NCBI GenBank assembly: GCA_963575745.1
Contig: CAUYUJ010009746.1
Coordinates: forward strand, 250,001-314,000
Origin: Prorocentrum cordatum
Lineage: Eukaryota > Sar > Dinophyceae > Prorocentrales > Prorocentraceae
Direction: 5' to 3'
DNA length: 64,000 bases
The position numbers were made by a program, and so were the translations under genes. Of the stretch, positions 10,617-21,660 are shown piece after piece (within the stretch, counting starts at the first letter, position 1; the number at the start of each line of letters is the position of its first letter). Below the pieces are notes generated by a model. The model saw only the letters and a program-made list of their open reading frames with translations. It was not told the DNA's origin and ran no database searches.

Positions 10617-13600
10617 TGAAAGTCTGGAGTTATAATACGGAGTCGTTGATTCGCATTGATCGAGTTGGCGAACTGCTACGTCTCGCCAAGGATTCAGAAA
10701 ATTGGCATTGTATGTTTCCAGAGTGCATTGATGAGTGGCACCACATCGTGGAATTGTGCAGGGTACAGGATCAATCCGACACCGAGGACTTCTATTCGAG
10801 CTAAGGATGGATGTCTTACAGCCGTCAATTTGTCCAACTTCAACCCGCTAGAGGTCAGATGCGTCCACGAGTGGCTACCAGGACGTATCCTGGGACCCCG
10901 TGTCCGACGCGAGGGACGCCATGAACGCGACCTCTACACATTGAACGGCTATGCTCCGACCGACTCTCCACCGTACCAACCCGCGGGAGCCGACAGAGAT
11001 AACCAGCTGCAGGTTCACCGACTTGCGCAGGACAACTTTTGGCACACTAGTGAGTCCGCACTTCGACGAGTTCCACAGCGTACGACGTTGATATGGTGCC
11101 TTGACGCAAATGGAACGATGGCCCCAGATCCCCCCCACGTTGGCTTCGCTGGCGCTAACCGCATCCCAAGAGTTACTAACCATAATGGCGGGGAGCTACC
11201 CAATCTTCTTCAATCCCAACACTTGACGGCATTGAACATTCACGGCAGCAAGAGTTATCATATTGGAACATGGCTTCATACTGACGGAATCACGTGGAAT
11301 CATATTGACTGTATTTGTACGCGGCTGCGGGGGGGATCTGGGCATGGGGCCAACGTATTATCTTCACTCCCCGTTAGTCTTGGCGGCTACCGCGACCATC
11401 GACCTCTTGAGGCTCGGAATTCAACCAAGTTTAGGTGCCGCAAGATTCCGTCTCCCCTGTTACCAAGATGGAATCGGGATTTACTCCTTCATGACCTGAG
11501 AACTACATTGCACGAGGATACAGTACCTGCACGAGTCCAAGACTTTCGTGACAGGCTGCGAAGTCCGTTGCGGAATCGCCAAATTGGAGGCGACTGGCGT
11601 CAAGAATGTGGCCCAGGTCTTTAATTCCCACACCCATCCGCATACTGCAACGCTCTCGAAGGTGCGGTGGTGGATGTTGCGCATGCTGTTTATGTTGGCA
11701 ACCCTGCGGCAATTAAGAAGCAGGAGTTGGCCGAGGATACTCTCCAGCTGATAGAACGCAAGCAGTATTATCAACGAGTGCTCTCCAGAGTGGTGAACCA
11801 ACCATCGTGGTTGTGCAAATCTATTTTCTCTGAGTTTCGCCGTGCGGCGAAGATTGCGAAGAGAGCTGTCCGTTCTGAGAAGCGACTACGTGTGGCGGCC
11901 CTTGTCGCCGATGCAGAGAGAGCGGACGCAGTTAATGACATTCGACGGTGATGCCCCATCATCAAAAGGCTCGCGCCGAAGACTAGGATGCCGAATCTGA
12001 CGGTCCGCAACCCCGCAACAGGTGACCCGTGTTTTGGTGGCGAAGAGGACCAGCAGGTTCGCACGGATGCGCTGCGCTCCATTCCCGAGGCCACTGAGTT
12101 GCCCATGGACGACGACGGCGGACCCCAGGAGATCATTGATGCCCCCGATGAGGACCTCATGGGCCAGTACGACGTCCACGATGTGACCCAGGCTTTGGTG
12201 AGGCTCCCCAACTTCAAGAGCGCCCCAGTCCTCGAGTGGACAGACCCCGCCACCTCTCAGGCCCCGCGACAGGGCCCCGAAGACTCCGTCGCCGAACTTT
12301 GGAACCTCAGTACGGAGATTCTTGGAGATCCCCTGCTTGGAGTTTTCCAGGCTGCACCGGCTCATCGAAGAGCGCCCCAAAGGTTCACAGACGGTGAAGC
12401 AGTCTCTCTGAGGAAGCTTAAAGGTGACGGGTTGAATGCTAACGACCGTCGCAGAACCATCAACCTCATTGGCCATGCGGGCAAAGCTTTCACAAACGTG
12501 ACCATTATGCCAGAGCTGCGCCAGATGTCCTGCAAGTTGTCCAGCGCGCAGTTTGGCGCGCTGCAGGGCCGTTCCACTCGCGATGCCATCCCTTTAGTCG
12601 ACGAGGTCGGCAGACGCTATTCCTTGGCGCGCCCAGAACCCAGCAGTCATCCTCGTCTCGGCTTTGATTGACTTGGAGACAGCGTTTGATATGCCCGATC
12701 GGCAGCAGGTATGGGCCTCCCTCGAGAAGCCCGCCCTGTCTCGACAAACTCGCTTGACTGTTCAGGAGTTATATAACGGGTCCTGTTATATTCTTAGGGA
12801 TGCTCGTACTAACCGTCCACGTCGTCGACTTCTTTTGCGGAAGGGGGCTCGGCAAGGTAGCGTGGATGGCCCAGGACTATTCATCGCGATCTATGACATG
12901 ATTACCAATGATACCGGGGGCCACACGTTAGCCGCGGGGTTCAAGGGCGCCCAGGTTCAGTACGGCCCCTCCTTCCAGGTTTTCGGGAATTCGGAGGACT
13001 TTGCGGCCGTTGAGTTAGGCGTTCTAGACACGTCCCATGCCAAATTCGTAGATAATAGCGCTGACTATCGTTGACGACTTCGACGCTGTCACCTCGTTCT
13101 TGGACTTCATGAGGACTCGGGTTAACGCCAGTGGTCTGACCATGAACGTCCCAAAAACCGAGTTGATGTTGAGTGTTGCGGGGAGGGGCTGCAGGGAACT
13201 CCGACAACGGACTGCGAAGAATCATATTGGCATTAACATGACCCACGTAGACACGCAGGTCTGCGCCTTGCACCCGACGCCGACAGTTAAGTACCTCGGC
13301 TGCCTACTCTCTGCCACTGGCTCCTACTCCCCAGAGATCGAGACTCGCCTCTCCCCTGCGAATAAGGCGCACGGTCGTCTTGCCCAACCTGTTCTAAAGG
13401 GCAACCTCCGTATTCGCTTGAAGGTGCGACTGTGGTGCTCGCTGGTCCGTTCGATCGCGCTGTGCGCGCTGGAGGTAGCCTTCCTGGCCCGAGCAGATCT
13501 GAAGATGTTGGAACGATGGCAGACCCGCAAACTTAGGCATATTTTGCGGTCCCCCGCTCACGCGTATCGCGCCTCCAACTCGGATATTCGTACGCGAGCC

Positions 13601-14190
13601 AACATCTTCAGTGTCAGCTCTACTCTGAAACATCGTAGGCTTCAGTGGTGGCGGCATGTCATATCACCAGGACTTCTACCCGAAACCCCAGAATATTACC
13701 CCACGTTAGCTATACGTTATGTTGCATTCGGGGAGCTTTCTTTCGATGGTTCCAGGCGTCGCAACCGCTCTTGCCGAATTGGGCAACTACTGTTGGATAT
13801 TCGGGCGCTTTGGGCTCGCATCCCAGCAGCAGGCAAGGGGCGAGCACCGCCCGATTCGCCATGCGTTTCTTGTGACTGGCTGGAGTGGCTAAACATGCTC
13901 TCTGTTGCCGAGCTTAGAGTTGTCCTCTCGCACGAAGCTGAGAGCGACATGTCGCCGGAGGCAGGGGAAACCGATGCCTCTCGACTTCTTGTGTGTCCAG
14001 AGTGCGGGAAAGGATGCAATGGTCAGAAAGGGTTGGGGAACCGCAGGTTTGCGGTCCACTCAATTATTCGCCAACCGTGTGAATATCTTTCTGTTTGACC
14101 TCAGTGCCCGCAGGTGCCCATATTGCTCCCAAGTATTTACTCGCAAGGACACCTTGATCAGGCATGTTCAATCGAAACGTTGCCCACATC
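10617..14190 (+). pseudogene. LINE endonuclease-reverse transcriptase polyprotein, broken
   Basis: This is a non-LTR retrotransposon pol that would nick the target and copy its RNA there. Segments in order: the start of an APE-type endonuclease (MKVWSYNTESLIRIDRVGEL, 10617); endonuclease core in a second frame with LYTLNGYAPT, LIWCLDANG, a WNHIDCI strand and a GGYRDHRP motif in the DHR position (10830-11420); linker (11625-11960); reverse transcriptase with FGALQGRSTRDA (about 12555), motif A ALIDLETAFD (12661-12690), RQGSVDGPG (about 12850) and motif C FVDN (13045-13056); thumb with GLTMNVPKTELM and VKYLGCLLS; C-terminal CPECGKGC and CPYCSQVF zinc fingers (13995-14190). The frame has stops at 11622 and 11949 and shifts near 10700, 12620, 13070 and 14100. 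Motif C has Asn where the second catalytic Asp belongs. The copy is dead. Confidence 0.88.
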
Positions 14191-14289
14191 TCTCGGATCC
14201 GCAGCTTGTTCGGGCTCGGTCGCTACCGTCGCTTCCTATTTCAGATCGACTTTCAACGACAGCAGCAAAGCCCAGCATCTCAGGGGGCG

Positions 14290-15052
14290 ATGTTCACTCC
14301 CGCGGCCGAGCTGGTCAAGAAACGAGACGCGGGCGAGGCAGGAGTCGAGAGCACCAAACCGAACGCCGACGCCGAAGTTGCAGGCATCTCGAAGAAGGAC
14401 CGCTTGATGACCAAGCTCCTGCTCCAGCACGAGGACAACTTTCGGGGCTCGGCGAGAGACCAGAACGTAGTGGTTCGGCTCCGAGTCGGATCACATATGC
14501 AGGTGGCGCTGGAGTCGAGCACGGCACAGTACCAGAAAGTAGGGAAGGAGGCCAGGGACACGGTCGCGGCCGCCGACTATCGCGGCCACCCTCTCGGCAA
14601 GAAGCCCGACGCGTACCTCCGCATGCCGTTGTTCAGATTGAGCGAAGCGGCGGAGGACAGCCTCGAAGAGGTCAAGGCTGCGGTCGCCCGTGGCGCCAAC
14701 CCACAAGAATCAGCCGTGGCGCTGATGACGCTCGTGGAGTTCGGGAAGAGCCTCAAGGATTCCGAAGTGAAGCTCAAGGCGACGAGGTGCTTCGACGTGA
14801 GAGTGACAACGACAACCGACGGAAAAGATGTAGAGGAGGCCAAGTGGATATTCGCTGCTATGTCGCACCCAGCGGTGATGGCAGCGTTGTATGTTTTCAA
14901 AGCCAATGGGGGGGCTGACGTCAGTGAGTTTGATTTTGGAGGACGACGAGGCTCCACGGTCCAAGACTGCCAAGGAGTTCGAGAGGATGATATTCAAGGG
15001 AGGAGGAGACGGAACCCACGGAAAGCAGAAGCGCCCGAAGAAGAAGAAGTGA
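14290..15052 (+). CDS. Second ORF inside the LINE insertion, unknown function
   Basis: An open frame from ATG 14290 (MFTPAAELVKKRD) runs about 215 codons. Near 14930 the reading moves by one base into a frame that ends in a lysine-rich tail (KQKRPKKKK) and a stop at 15050-15052, giving roughly 253 residues. It is Ala/Glu/Lys-rich and predicted mainly helical, with segments such as DRLMTKLLLQHEDNF and AYLRMPLFRLSEAAEDSLEE. I recognise no domain. The basic tail could bind nucleic acid or direct the protein to the nucleus. It starts about 100 bp after the last zinc finger and lies before the A8 run, so it may belong to the LINE as a third-position ORF, to a captured host exon, or to the 5' part of another element. 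The frame change could be a real indel, an intron edge or a sequence error. Confidence 0.5.
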
Positions 15053-15399
15053 GACCCCGTGCAGGCCCCAGCAGACCTCAGTTTACAGTTGACATTCGAA
15101 ACTATTTCCAGGTTCGTGGGCAGGGCTCCGAGGGGAGCTAACTCAGTCGTTTTCTTTGATGAGGGCCCGCCTTTACACCAGAGGGTGTTTAGGCGGCCGT
15201 TCTCGTAGTGCCATCCCCTCAGAGGAGGGGGTGCTCGAGTGCGGGGCCATGGGCCCCGAGTGCGTGCTCACTCCTCTGGCCCTCTACCTCGTTGTGCTTT
15301 GCATGTTTGAGGTTGCGCCGTGCATGCGGTTGGTTTTGAGACGGGCCCGACGCTAGACATCCAATTGGTTTTTCTAGGGTGTTGCGTTGGTAAAAAAAA
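15053..15399 (+). other. Presumed LINE 3' UTR ending in A8
   Basis: Unique sequence without a gene, ending in eight A residues immediately before the right-hand copy of the 16-bp flanking repeat. Confidence 0.45.
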
Positions 15400-15558
15400 G
15401 GAAGCTGGCGGAAGCTCGGCGGAAGCAAGAAATTGTCCCCCAAGAGATGAAAACGTTTTCGTGTTCAGGGTTTCCAGAATCGCCCATTTGGGGGGTCCTG
15501 CTAAAAAAGATATAAGAATAACAACAAAGAGTGAGGGGGGCCCTGCTCCGCCCGCCAG

Positions 15559-15717
15559 CAGCAGCTGCTCGACACCGTGTACTCCATCGTCTTCTCCCTG
15601 GTGGAGGTGACCCGCAGCTACGACCACCAGGCCCGCGCCCACGCCGGAGCCTGGACCCTGGGCAGCACCAACATCCGGGCCTCCTCGGGTCGCGAACGAC
15701 AAGTGAAGAGGGATTGA
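15559..15717 (+). CDS. Orphan exon-like ORF with very high GC at third positions
   Basis: After CCGCCAG, a plausible splice acceptor, a frame of 52 codons opens and stops at 15715-15717. Nearly every codon in the first 40 ends in G or C, and the peptide is balanced and non-repetitive (LLDTVYSIVFSLVEVT, then SYDHQARAHAGAWTLG). That pattern fits a dinoflagellate coding exon and differs from the surrounding repeats. No start codon, no partner exon and no family are recognised. It may be a stranded exon or a retroelement-carried gene fragment. Confidence 0.4.
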   Translation, partial: QQLLDTVYSIVFSLVEVTRSYDHQARAHAGAWTLGSTNIRASSGRERQVKRD

Positions 15718-15767
15718 TTCCCGATCTCTTCGGCCTCTGGTGGGAGCCTGTTTTATAAGATTCCGGC

Positions 15768-16500
15768 AAACCTACTTGGATGGACGGGGGGGGGGTGAAT
15801 CGGGCCGGACGAGAGGGGGGGATTGGGAAAGGGGGGGGTTACGGAATCTGCTGCATGCAGCTGGTTTCGGCCCCGCCGAGGGGCCCATTCCTCGATACAT
15901 AGCCGCCTCCGGCGTCGGGAGGCGCCGGGAAAATCAGCTCCGTGAGCTGATTCTCACCCCCCCCCTTTTGCTATCCCCCCCCTTTCGCCCGACCCGATTG
16001 AAGCTGAAGCAGACCGCAGACGACTTGCACGTGCGGAAACCACGCAAGTCGAAAGGCACTTGCACGCCAGTATTCGTCTGAAGAGGGGCGAGGGGGGAGG
16101 GGGAACGCCATGCAAGTAAACTTGCCCGAATCAACACAAACAGGCTCCAGGAGGGATGGATTTTCTGACCTCTTCGGGCTCGGGGTGGGGGCGGTGGCTC
16201 TCGCCGGGCCCTGGAGCTGTGAAGAGAGGTGGCTCCCCGGAGGCCAGGCCGGTCCGGGGAGGAGCGGCCGAGACCTCTCCGGGGGCCTTGGCCCGGGGGG
16301 GCGGCACCTCGAAGGGGCCGCCAGCGCCCGACGCCGAGGCGAGGAGCCGAGGGGCTGCGTCCTGGGTTCGAGAGTGGTGAGCCTCTGCTTTGAGATTCGG
16401 GCAAGTTTTCCCTCGCCCCTCTGCAGACGAATACTGGCGTGCAAGTGCCCCTCGACTTGCGCGGTTTCCGCACGTGCAAGTCGTCTGCGGCTTTCAGGCG
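15768..16500. repeat. Dispersed repeat R-E in inverted copies, with nested foldback
   Basis: Copy one (15768-15795 joined to 15999-16140) contains CGACTTGCACGTGCGGAAAC and CGCCAGTATTCGTCTGAAGA. An inverted partial copy lies at about 16385-16500, separated by about 245 bp of GC-rich sequence. A third copy sits at 30712-30895. Within the unit CGACTTGC and GCAAGTCG can pair across 15 bases. No gene is seen in the spacer. Confidence 0.8.
15800..15998. mobile_element. MITE-like foldback element inserted in R-E
   Basis: The left arm begins TCGGGCCGGACGAGAGGGGG. The right arm, read on the other strand, begins ATCGGGTCGGGCGAAAGGGG. Arms are about 45 nt at roughly 80 percent identity, followed on both sides by a second G/C run. 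TGAA stands on both outer edges (15796-15799 and 15999-16002). The related R-E copy at 30.7 kb reads straight through this point with a single TGAA (30744-30747), so it behaves like the empty site. A small internal hairpin (AATCAGCTC/GAGCTGATT) lies at 15932-15952. No transposase is encoded; it would be non-autonomous. Confidence 0.65.
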
Positions 16501-17311
16501 ATCGCAAACATGGATTAAGGGGGAGTGGATTAGCGACGGGTCCCGTTTCCATGTGACATCGCGGATTTCCGCCGTCCGACCACAAGCGTCGTCAATACCC
16601 TGTGATTGATTGTGTTGACAGCGTCTTGAGAACTCGAATTGTTGAGCCTGGTTGGATGATGGTCAAGAGGAGCACCTTGTGGTGGCTGTCTGCCCCGCGA
16701 AAGGGACGCCAGTTCTAGCTGCTTTGCTTGTGGGATTTCGTTTATATGTGCTTGGCTTACCTGCATCCTGTGGCTGATTCTGTTGCCTTGTCGCTGTGCT
16801 GCATGCTCTCGCTCTGGCAGAAGACTCCTGGTTGAGAAGGTACCGCTGTGATTAGGGCACGGCAGTCGGACATCTTATCTAAAGAGGAGCAAAGAGCACA
16901 GCAGGCCACAATAGAAAAGAAATAAATGGATTGGGGGGAACGAGAGACACATCACGAGCATCAAGACACACACGTCATGAGCCTCACAAGAACGCAACGA
17001 GCGACCAGCAGCACGGCTCGACCCCCGCTGGCGGGCCGGTTGCTCGCTCTCAGAGCAGCCGCTCACGCCGCAGGGACCTTCGGGCATCGGGCAGGGGAGA
17101 GGTCAGAGGAGAGCCATATCGATACGGATACCCGTCACTCGTCGCCACGGCTGGATTCGTCTCGAAGTGAGCGCAGACATGTTCCCTCATACCGCATCAG
17201 TAGGTGCAGGGCGATGATAACGCGTTCGACGACGATGATGACGATGTTGCAGATGATGGTGTTGATGATGGTGTTGTTCTTGGTGTGGATGGTGAAAGGA
17301 GAAGAGGTGGT
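16501..17311. other. No recognised gene
   Basis: Unique sequence of ordinary complexity. Plus-strand frames over 16926-17190 overlap minus frames and show no motif. It leads into a GAT-rich stretch at about 17220-17290. Confidence 0.4.
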
Positions 17312-17400
17312 GGAAGGGGGGAGGAGGAGGAGGAGGAGGAGGAGGAGGAGGAGGAGGAGGAGGAGGAGGACGACCAGGGTAAACCCAAGATGTACCAACG
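17312..17400. repeat. (GGA)n run joined to an R-A boundary motif
   Basis: A GGA run (about 17312-17370) is followed by CAGGGTAAACCC and then TACCAACGATGCTGC. The same order, GGA tract then GTGCAAACCC then an ATCAACG-like word, occurs at 23.9 kb and 26.1 kb, and inverted at 60.36 kb. Confidence 0.7.
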
Positions 17401-18470
17401 ATGCTGCAATACCCCTGCCCACCCCAGATCCACTCGCCCAAAGTCCCCACAAGCGAGGAAGACCTCGCCTTCGCGACGGGAACCGCACCCGTGAAGGACT
17501 GGCACCCTATGGGCCCGCAGCTCAGGCGGTAGCTCCGCTTGGCAGGAAATCGCCCTCCCTCCTTCGAGCTGCAGGGACTCCGACAACGTCGGGCCTTGCC
17601 ATATGGAGCGACGTGCACAGCGACAGTCCCGCTTGGGAAAGAGACCGCCGTGCATCCGTGCAGCTTCGGGGGCGGTCAATGGCGGGGGTGATGACTGGGA
17701 CGGGGGGGGTGGGTATCATGGCGGGGGGCATGATGTTTCCCCGGATTTCATGGCGCCTCTTCTTATTTCAGTACGTCCCTGGCCCCCCCCCTGGGCCGCG
17801 CGCATGCCGCCGGCCATGAATTGCGCCCCCCCCCCTCTTGGACGCCCCCCTCTTGGCCGCCCCCGATAGCTGTGGCACCGGTCCACGTCTGGTCATCAAC
17901 TCGAGGGCAGTTTGATGCGAGAGCCCGATGTTTCAGAGGCGTCGCCCTCCGTCCGTGTCGCCGCTGCACGATTTTACATGCAAAAGCACACCCTCAGTTT
18001 GACAACAACTCGCCTGCAAGAGTCCTGGGGCCCGGGAGGGGGCATCAATTGTTGTTCTTGTCCCCACAGAAGTGTCATGGCTCTCCTGCCCCCCCCCTCG
18101 GCTTCCTGCTGTTCACCTTTCGTCCTCCACCTCCCTCGCCTCCTCGCTCCCTTCCTCACTTCCCCCCTCGCTTCATTCCTCTCTCCCTCACTTCCCCCCT
18201 TCTGATGTAGTACGATTTGCTGCTCACTTGCCCCCTCGTTTCCTCACTCCCCCCCTCTGATGTAGTATGATGTGCTGCTCGCTTGCCCCCATCGCTCCCT
18301 CACTTGCCCCCTCGCTCACCTCCAGGCTCGCTCGCTTCCCTCCTCGATCCCTCGCTTCCCCCCTCGCTCCCTGACTTCCTCACTCGCCTCTGCCCTTCCG
18401 CCCCCCCCGCCTCTCCCGCGGCCGCCACCAGCCCTCGCTCGCTCCCGCCCCCGCCGCCCCTGCCCCTGGA
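17401..18470. other. No recognised gene; pyrimidine-rich second half
   Basis: Unique sequence, then from about 18090 to 18440 an irregular CTCCCTCACTTCCCCCC-type tract on the top strand. Shadow ORFs only. Confidence 0.45.
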
Positions 18471-18655
18471 GGTCGGGCATCTCCTCCACCGCAGGCTCAA
18501 CTGCAACACGGAGCGCATGGAGTCCGCAGGCCTGCCGCCGCTCTCGTCGACTTCCTCCTCCTCCTCCTCCTCCTCCTCCTCATCATCCTCCTCCACCTCC
18601 ACCTCCCCTCCTCCTCCTCCACCTCCTCTTCCTCGTTTTGGTCCCAGTCTTGAGC
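18471..18655. repeat. Short coding-like stretch ending in a (TCC)n run
   Basis: A GC3-rich frame (18471-18545, containing GHLLHRRLNCNTERME) runs into a TCC microsatellite at 18550-18640 that would encode polyserine. The first part may be the upstream end of the ORF1-like pseudogene that follows. Confidence 0.5.
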
Positions 18656-18779
18656 TTCCCTGCGACACAAGTGGACACTACTGTTCCGTGGCGTGCGCCC
18701 GTGTTCGCCAGGTCCGCCCCTGGCTGTCCCTCTGCCGGTGCGCCCCAGCAGCCGCCTCTCGCAGCGCTCCTTGTGGGCG

Positions 18780-19789
18780 GATGGTCAGTGTGGCAAGCAT
18801 GGAGGATCCGAGCTGTGTCGACTGCGGCGTCTGGGCGTACAACTGGCGGATCAAGAAGCAGGAGGGCTCGTGCGTTGTGAGCGGTTCGACGATGCCCAGG
18901 TGGACGCCGACCAGTGGCTCGTGGTGGTCCCCGTGGGCCTCAGAAGGGGTCCGCAGCTCTCCCTCCCCTCAAGAGGTTCCTGGCTCTCTCCATGGACGCG
19001 CTGCTGCCGCAGGCCTTCCAGGACTACGGCCTTGCTCAGGATCCGAAGGCGGCCCGGCTCGCCACCCAGCTCAAGGCCCTCGCCGACGAGAAGAAGGCTG
19101 CAGCCCCACCGCCGAAGCCTGCTTATGTTGTGCCCAAGGAAGCCACGGTTGATTTGTGCTTGGAAGCAGGAGGCGCCGGACAAGGCTGCGAGGAGTGTGG
19201 AACAGGCCAAGCTGCAGCTCGAGCGTGCGGAGGCCAAGTTCGACGAGGCTCTCGACGCGATGGTCCCAGCCGAGATCCCTCGCATGGAGGCGCAGGAGGC
19301 GCCGGCTGGGCCTGAGACGCCTGCCGTGCCTGCGGCGGGGGCTTGCTGCGTCTTGGACCCTGAGATTTTCGACGGCCTGGGGGGTTCGAGGGGGAGGAGG
19401 ACAAGACCAAGTTGGAGGAGTCCCAGAAGCAGCTGCAGGATGCCACTCGGCAGGCCGATGCCAAGCAACAGGAGTTCCAGATGTTGCTTGAGAAGGCTCG
19501 CGCTGTCCGCACAGCAGTGGCTTCCAAGCGGAGGCGCCACGATGAGGAGGGCAAGGCGACTGCTGGCGACGGCGCTTCAGCTGTGTCGGCCTCAGCGGCT
19601 GCTGCAACGGGTGCGGCTGCGGCGGCCGAACCCAGGACGGTCGGTAAGGCTGAGGCCCAGAAGGAGATGCGCGAGCGGATGCGCACTAACGCCAAGCTGC
19701 AGGCGGAGGGAGCCGAGCGGGCTGTTCCTTCGGCGAGCACTGTGGGTGCTTGCGGTGCTGATGCGGCTGCTCGCCCCCCCTCTGCCTGA
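18780..19789 (+). pseudogene. LINE ORF1-like protein: zinc finger plus coiled coil
   Basis: Pieces in order: a RanBP2-like zinc finger remnant CVDCGVWAYNWRIKKQ ending in CVVSG, where the last Cys is Ser (about 18810-18890); an acidic linker (DDAQVDADQW); a helical stretch (SMDALLPQAFQDYGLAQDP); then charged heptad-like helices including EQAKLQLERAEAKFDEALDA (about 19200-19260) and LEESQKQLQDATRQADAKQQ (about 19410). The coiled coil closes in an Ala-rich tail with a stop at 19787-19789. These pieces lie in three different frames with at least four shifts. ORF1-type proteins with a small zinc finger and a coiled coil bind element RNA. No endonuclease or reverse transcriptase follows within 2 kb, so it is a 5' fragment. 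Confidence 0.55.
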
Positions 19790-21492
19790 CGTACCTGGGT
19801 GGTGGCGTGATCTTCACGACGGCGGACCACCCGCTGCACTACCTGATTTAGTGAACTCGTTTGAGCGCAGCGACTTGGGCGTTCTCCGGAAGCATCACGG
19901 AGTGGGGGCCGCAGGCGTCGAGGTCCCCGCCCAGCGGCAGGACCTCAGCGTCGTGGCCCTTGTTGATACGCGAGAGGGCCCTGCGGACATGATCGAGATT
20001 TGGCAAGGTTTGGATAAGGATGGATGAAGACTTGCTCGCGCGGTCGTTCGCCCCAGGCTTCGATCTCGAAAGATGGAGGAGATGTGTTGCCAACCGCTGG
20101 ATGGTCCTGGCGGACTGGAGCATCGAGCCAGCCCCTTCCTGGACTCCAGCTAGCCTCAGAAGCTCGAAGCCTCCATGGTCGCCCCGAGCGGCTGCCAGGC
20201 CGCCAGCGACAAAAGACGAGGACGTCTGTATGAACGTTTCCATGAGGTGAGCTTGCGAGCTGAAATGCAGGTACCTTGGAAGACACTGGGCTGGTGGTGG
20301 CTGCTCGTGCCGCTCGTAGTGCCAGGTGGAAAAGACATGCTTCTGTACTGCGGCCGCTTCCCCGTCATAGATCGCCCCACTGCTTCGGCTGGTCCAGGGA
20401 GTAAGCGGTCCAGAAAGCGGGGTGCCATGCGGTTGCGCATGCAGCAGGAGGTCCCGTCCGAGTACGGGGAGGGCTTCGAGGAGCTGGTGCCACCCGACTT
20501 GCCTGGGGTGAAGACGACGTCTGTCGCTGTACCGGATGAAACTTAACCCGAACATGTAACATGTTTGTTGGCCCCGCAGCCTTGGACACTAAGAATGGCA
20601 CGTCGCACATGTGAAAGGACATGGTGAACACGTCGAACACAAATGGTGCGTGGTTGTAGGCACTGCAGCTCTGAACATGACAAAGGACAGAAGCTTAATT
20701 CGAATTTCGTTCGGCACCGCATGTCCCAACATTGCCTCTTTGTTGCTGGCTTCTTCTTTGTCCTGTTTCTGTCAAGCAACGAAAGCGCGCCGCAATGCGG
20801 AATCGTGCTTTGCGTTTGTCGCGAGTGGTGTCTGCGCATCGGGTTGCGTTGGTTCCCTTGGGGCGCCTGCGTGGACCTCTAAGCACGACGAGTGGGAACA
20901 CTGTGGCACGATGTGATGCGAGACAGAAGAGGGGGAGGAGGGGTACACACAGGCGATAAGAAGGAGCCGCGCCGCTGGCGCGAACGCCTTGTTGCTGCTC
21001 GCGCGTGGTTTTCGTTCCCCGTGCGATGGCGTTGAGCTGCAGCTCGCGGCGCTGACAATGTGCAGCTGCAGCTGCTTAGGCAACCGCCAGGGCGAGAGCC
21101 ACGCCCGATCGAAAACGGGCCAACATTCACACGGGATTGTGCCTCTCCCGCTCGGCGGCGGGCCGCTGAAGTCTTGAAGGGGTTGGGGGTCCTCGCTTCG
21201 AGGAGACATCGCCCCGCGTCACTTCCGTCTCCTCCTCCTCCCTTCCTCCCCATCCCCTCCTCCTCGTCCCTCGCCCCGTCCTTGCTTCTGCCCTCCGCGT
21301 GTTCTCGTCGTCATCGCCAGCATCACCGTCGCCACGCGGTTCGTGGTCCCATAGGGGACGCCCGCCGAAGGCCGCCGCGGCGACGTTCGAAGGCGCCTCC
21401 CCGGCCCCCTTCCGTCACCCCCCCTCCTCGCAGACCACGGCGCTTTTTCACACGGCTCGTGGCCCCACGGGGGGGGGTTCTACATAAGGCCC
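19790..21492. other. No assigned gene; possible unknown ORF at 20175-20546
   Basis: A plus frame ending at 20546 has a credible C-terminus (CGRFPVIDRPTASAGPGSKR, then a Glu/Pro-rich end) but overlaps an equally long minus frame. I recognise no domain in either. 20560-21490 is unique sequence without a supported gene. Confidence 0.35.
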
Positions 21493-21660
21493 TTGCCAGC
21501 AAGCACCCTGCTTGCCTCCAGGGTGCCTTGGGCTTCTTGGGTTCCGATGGCTCTGCCATGGAAAGCGTGACGTTGCCACGCCAAGAATCGATGGACGTCC
21601 TGGGGTCTCAGGGTTGGGTTTCTTGCGGAAGGTTTCTTGTGGACTGGCCTCTATTGTAAG
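21493..21660. repeat. Dispersed repeat R-C, copy 1
   Basis: Shares order and most bases with 63170-63345: CACCCTGCTTGCCTC, GGCTCTGCCATGGA, a GACGTCCTGGGGTCTCAGGG block and TTTCTTGTGG. Identity is roughly 75-80 percent by eye, in the same orientation. Confidence 0.75.

Larger units (their letters stand above)
10168..15415 (+). mobile_element. LINE insertion with target-site-like direct repeats
   Basis: The 16-bp word GGAAGCTGGCGGAAGC occurs at 10168-10183 and again at 15400-15415. The second copy follows directly on eight A residues (15392-15399), and both copies continue into TCGGCGG after a 1-bp difference. A 3' A-run followed by a copy of the 5' flanking sequence is the expected footprint of target-primed reverse transcription. 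Everything between, about 5.2 kb, would then be one element: leader, endonuclease, reverse transcriptase, zinc fingers, a second ORF and 3' UTR. The caveat is that the repeated word belongs to a short local 10-mer run at the left side. Confidence 0.6.
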
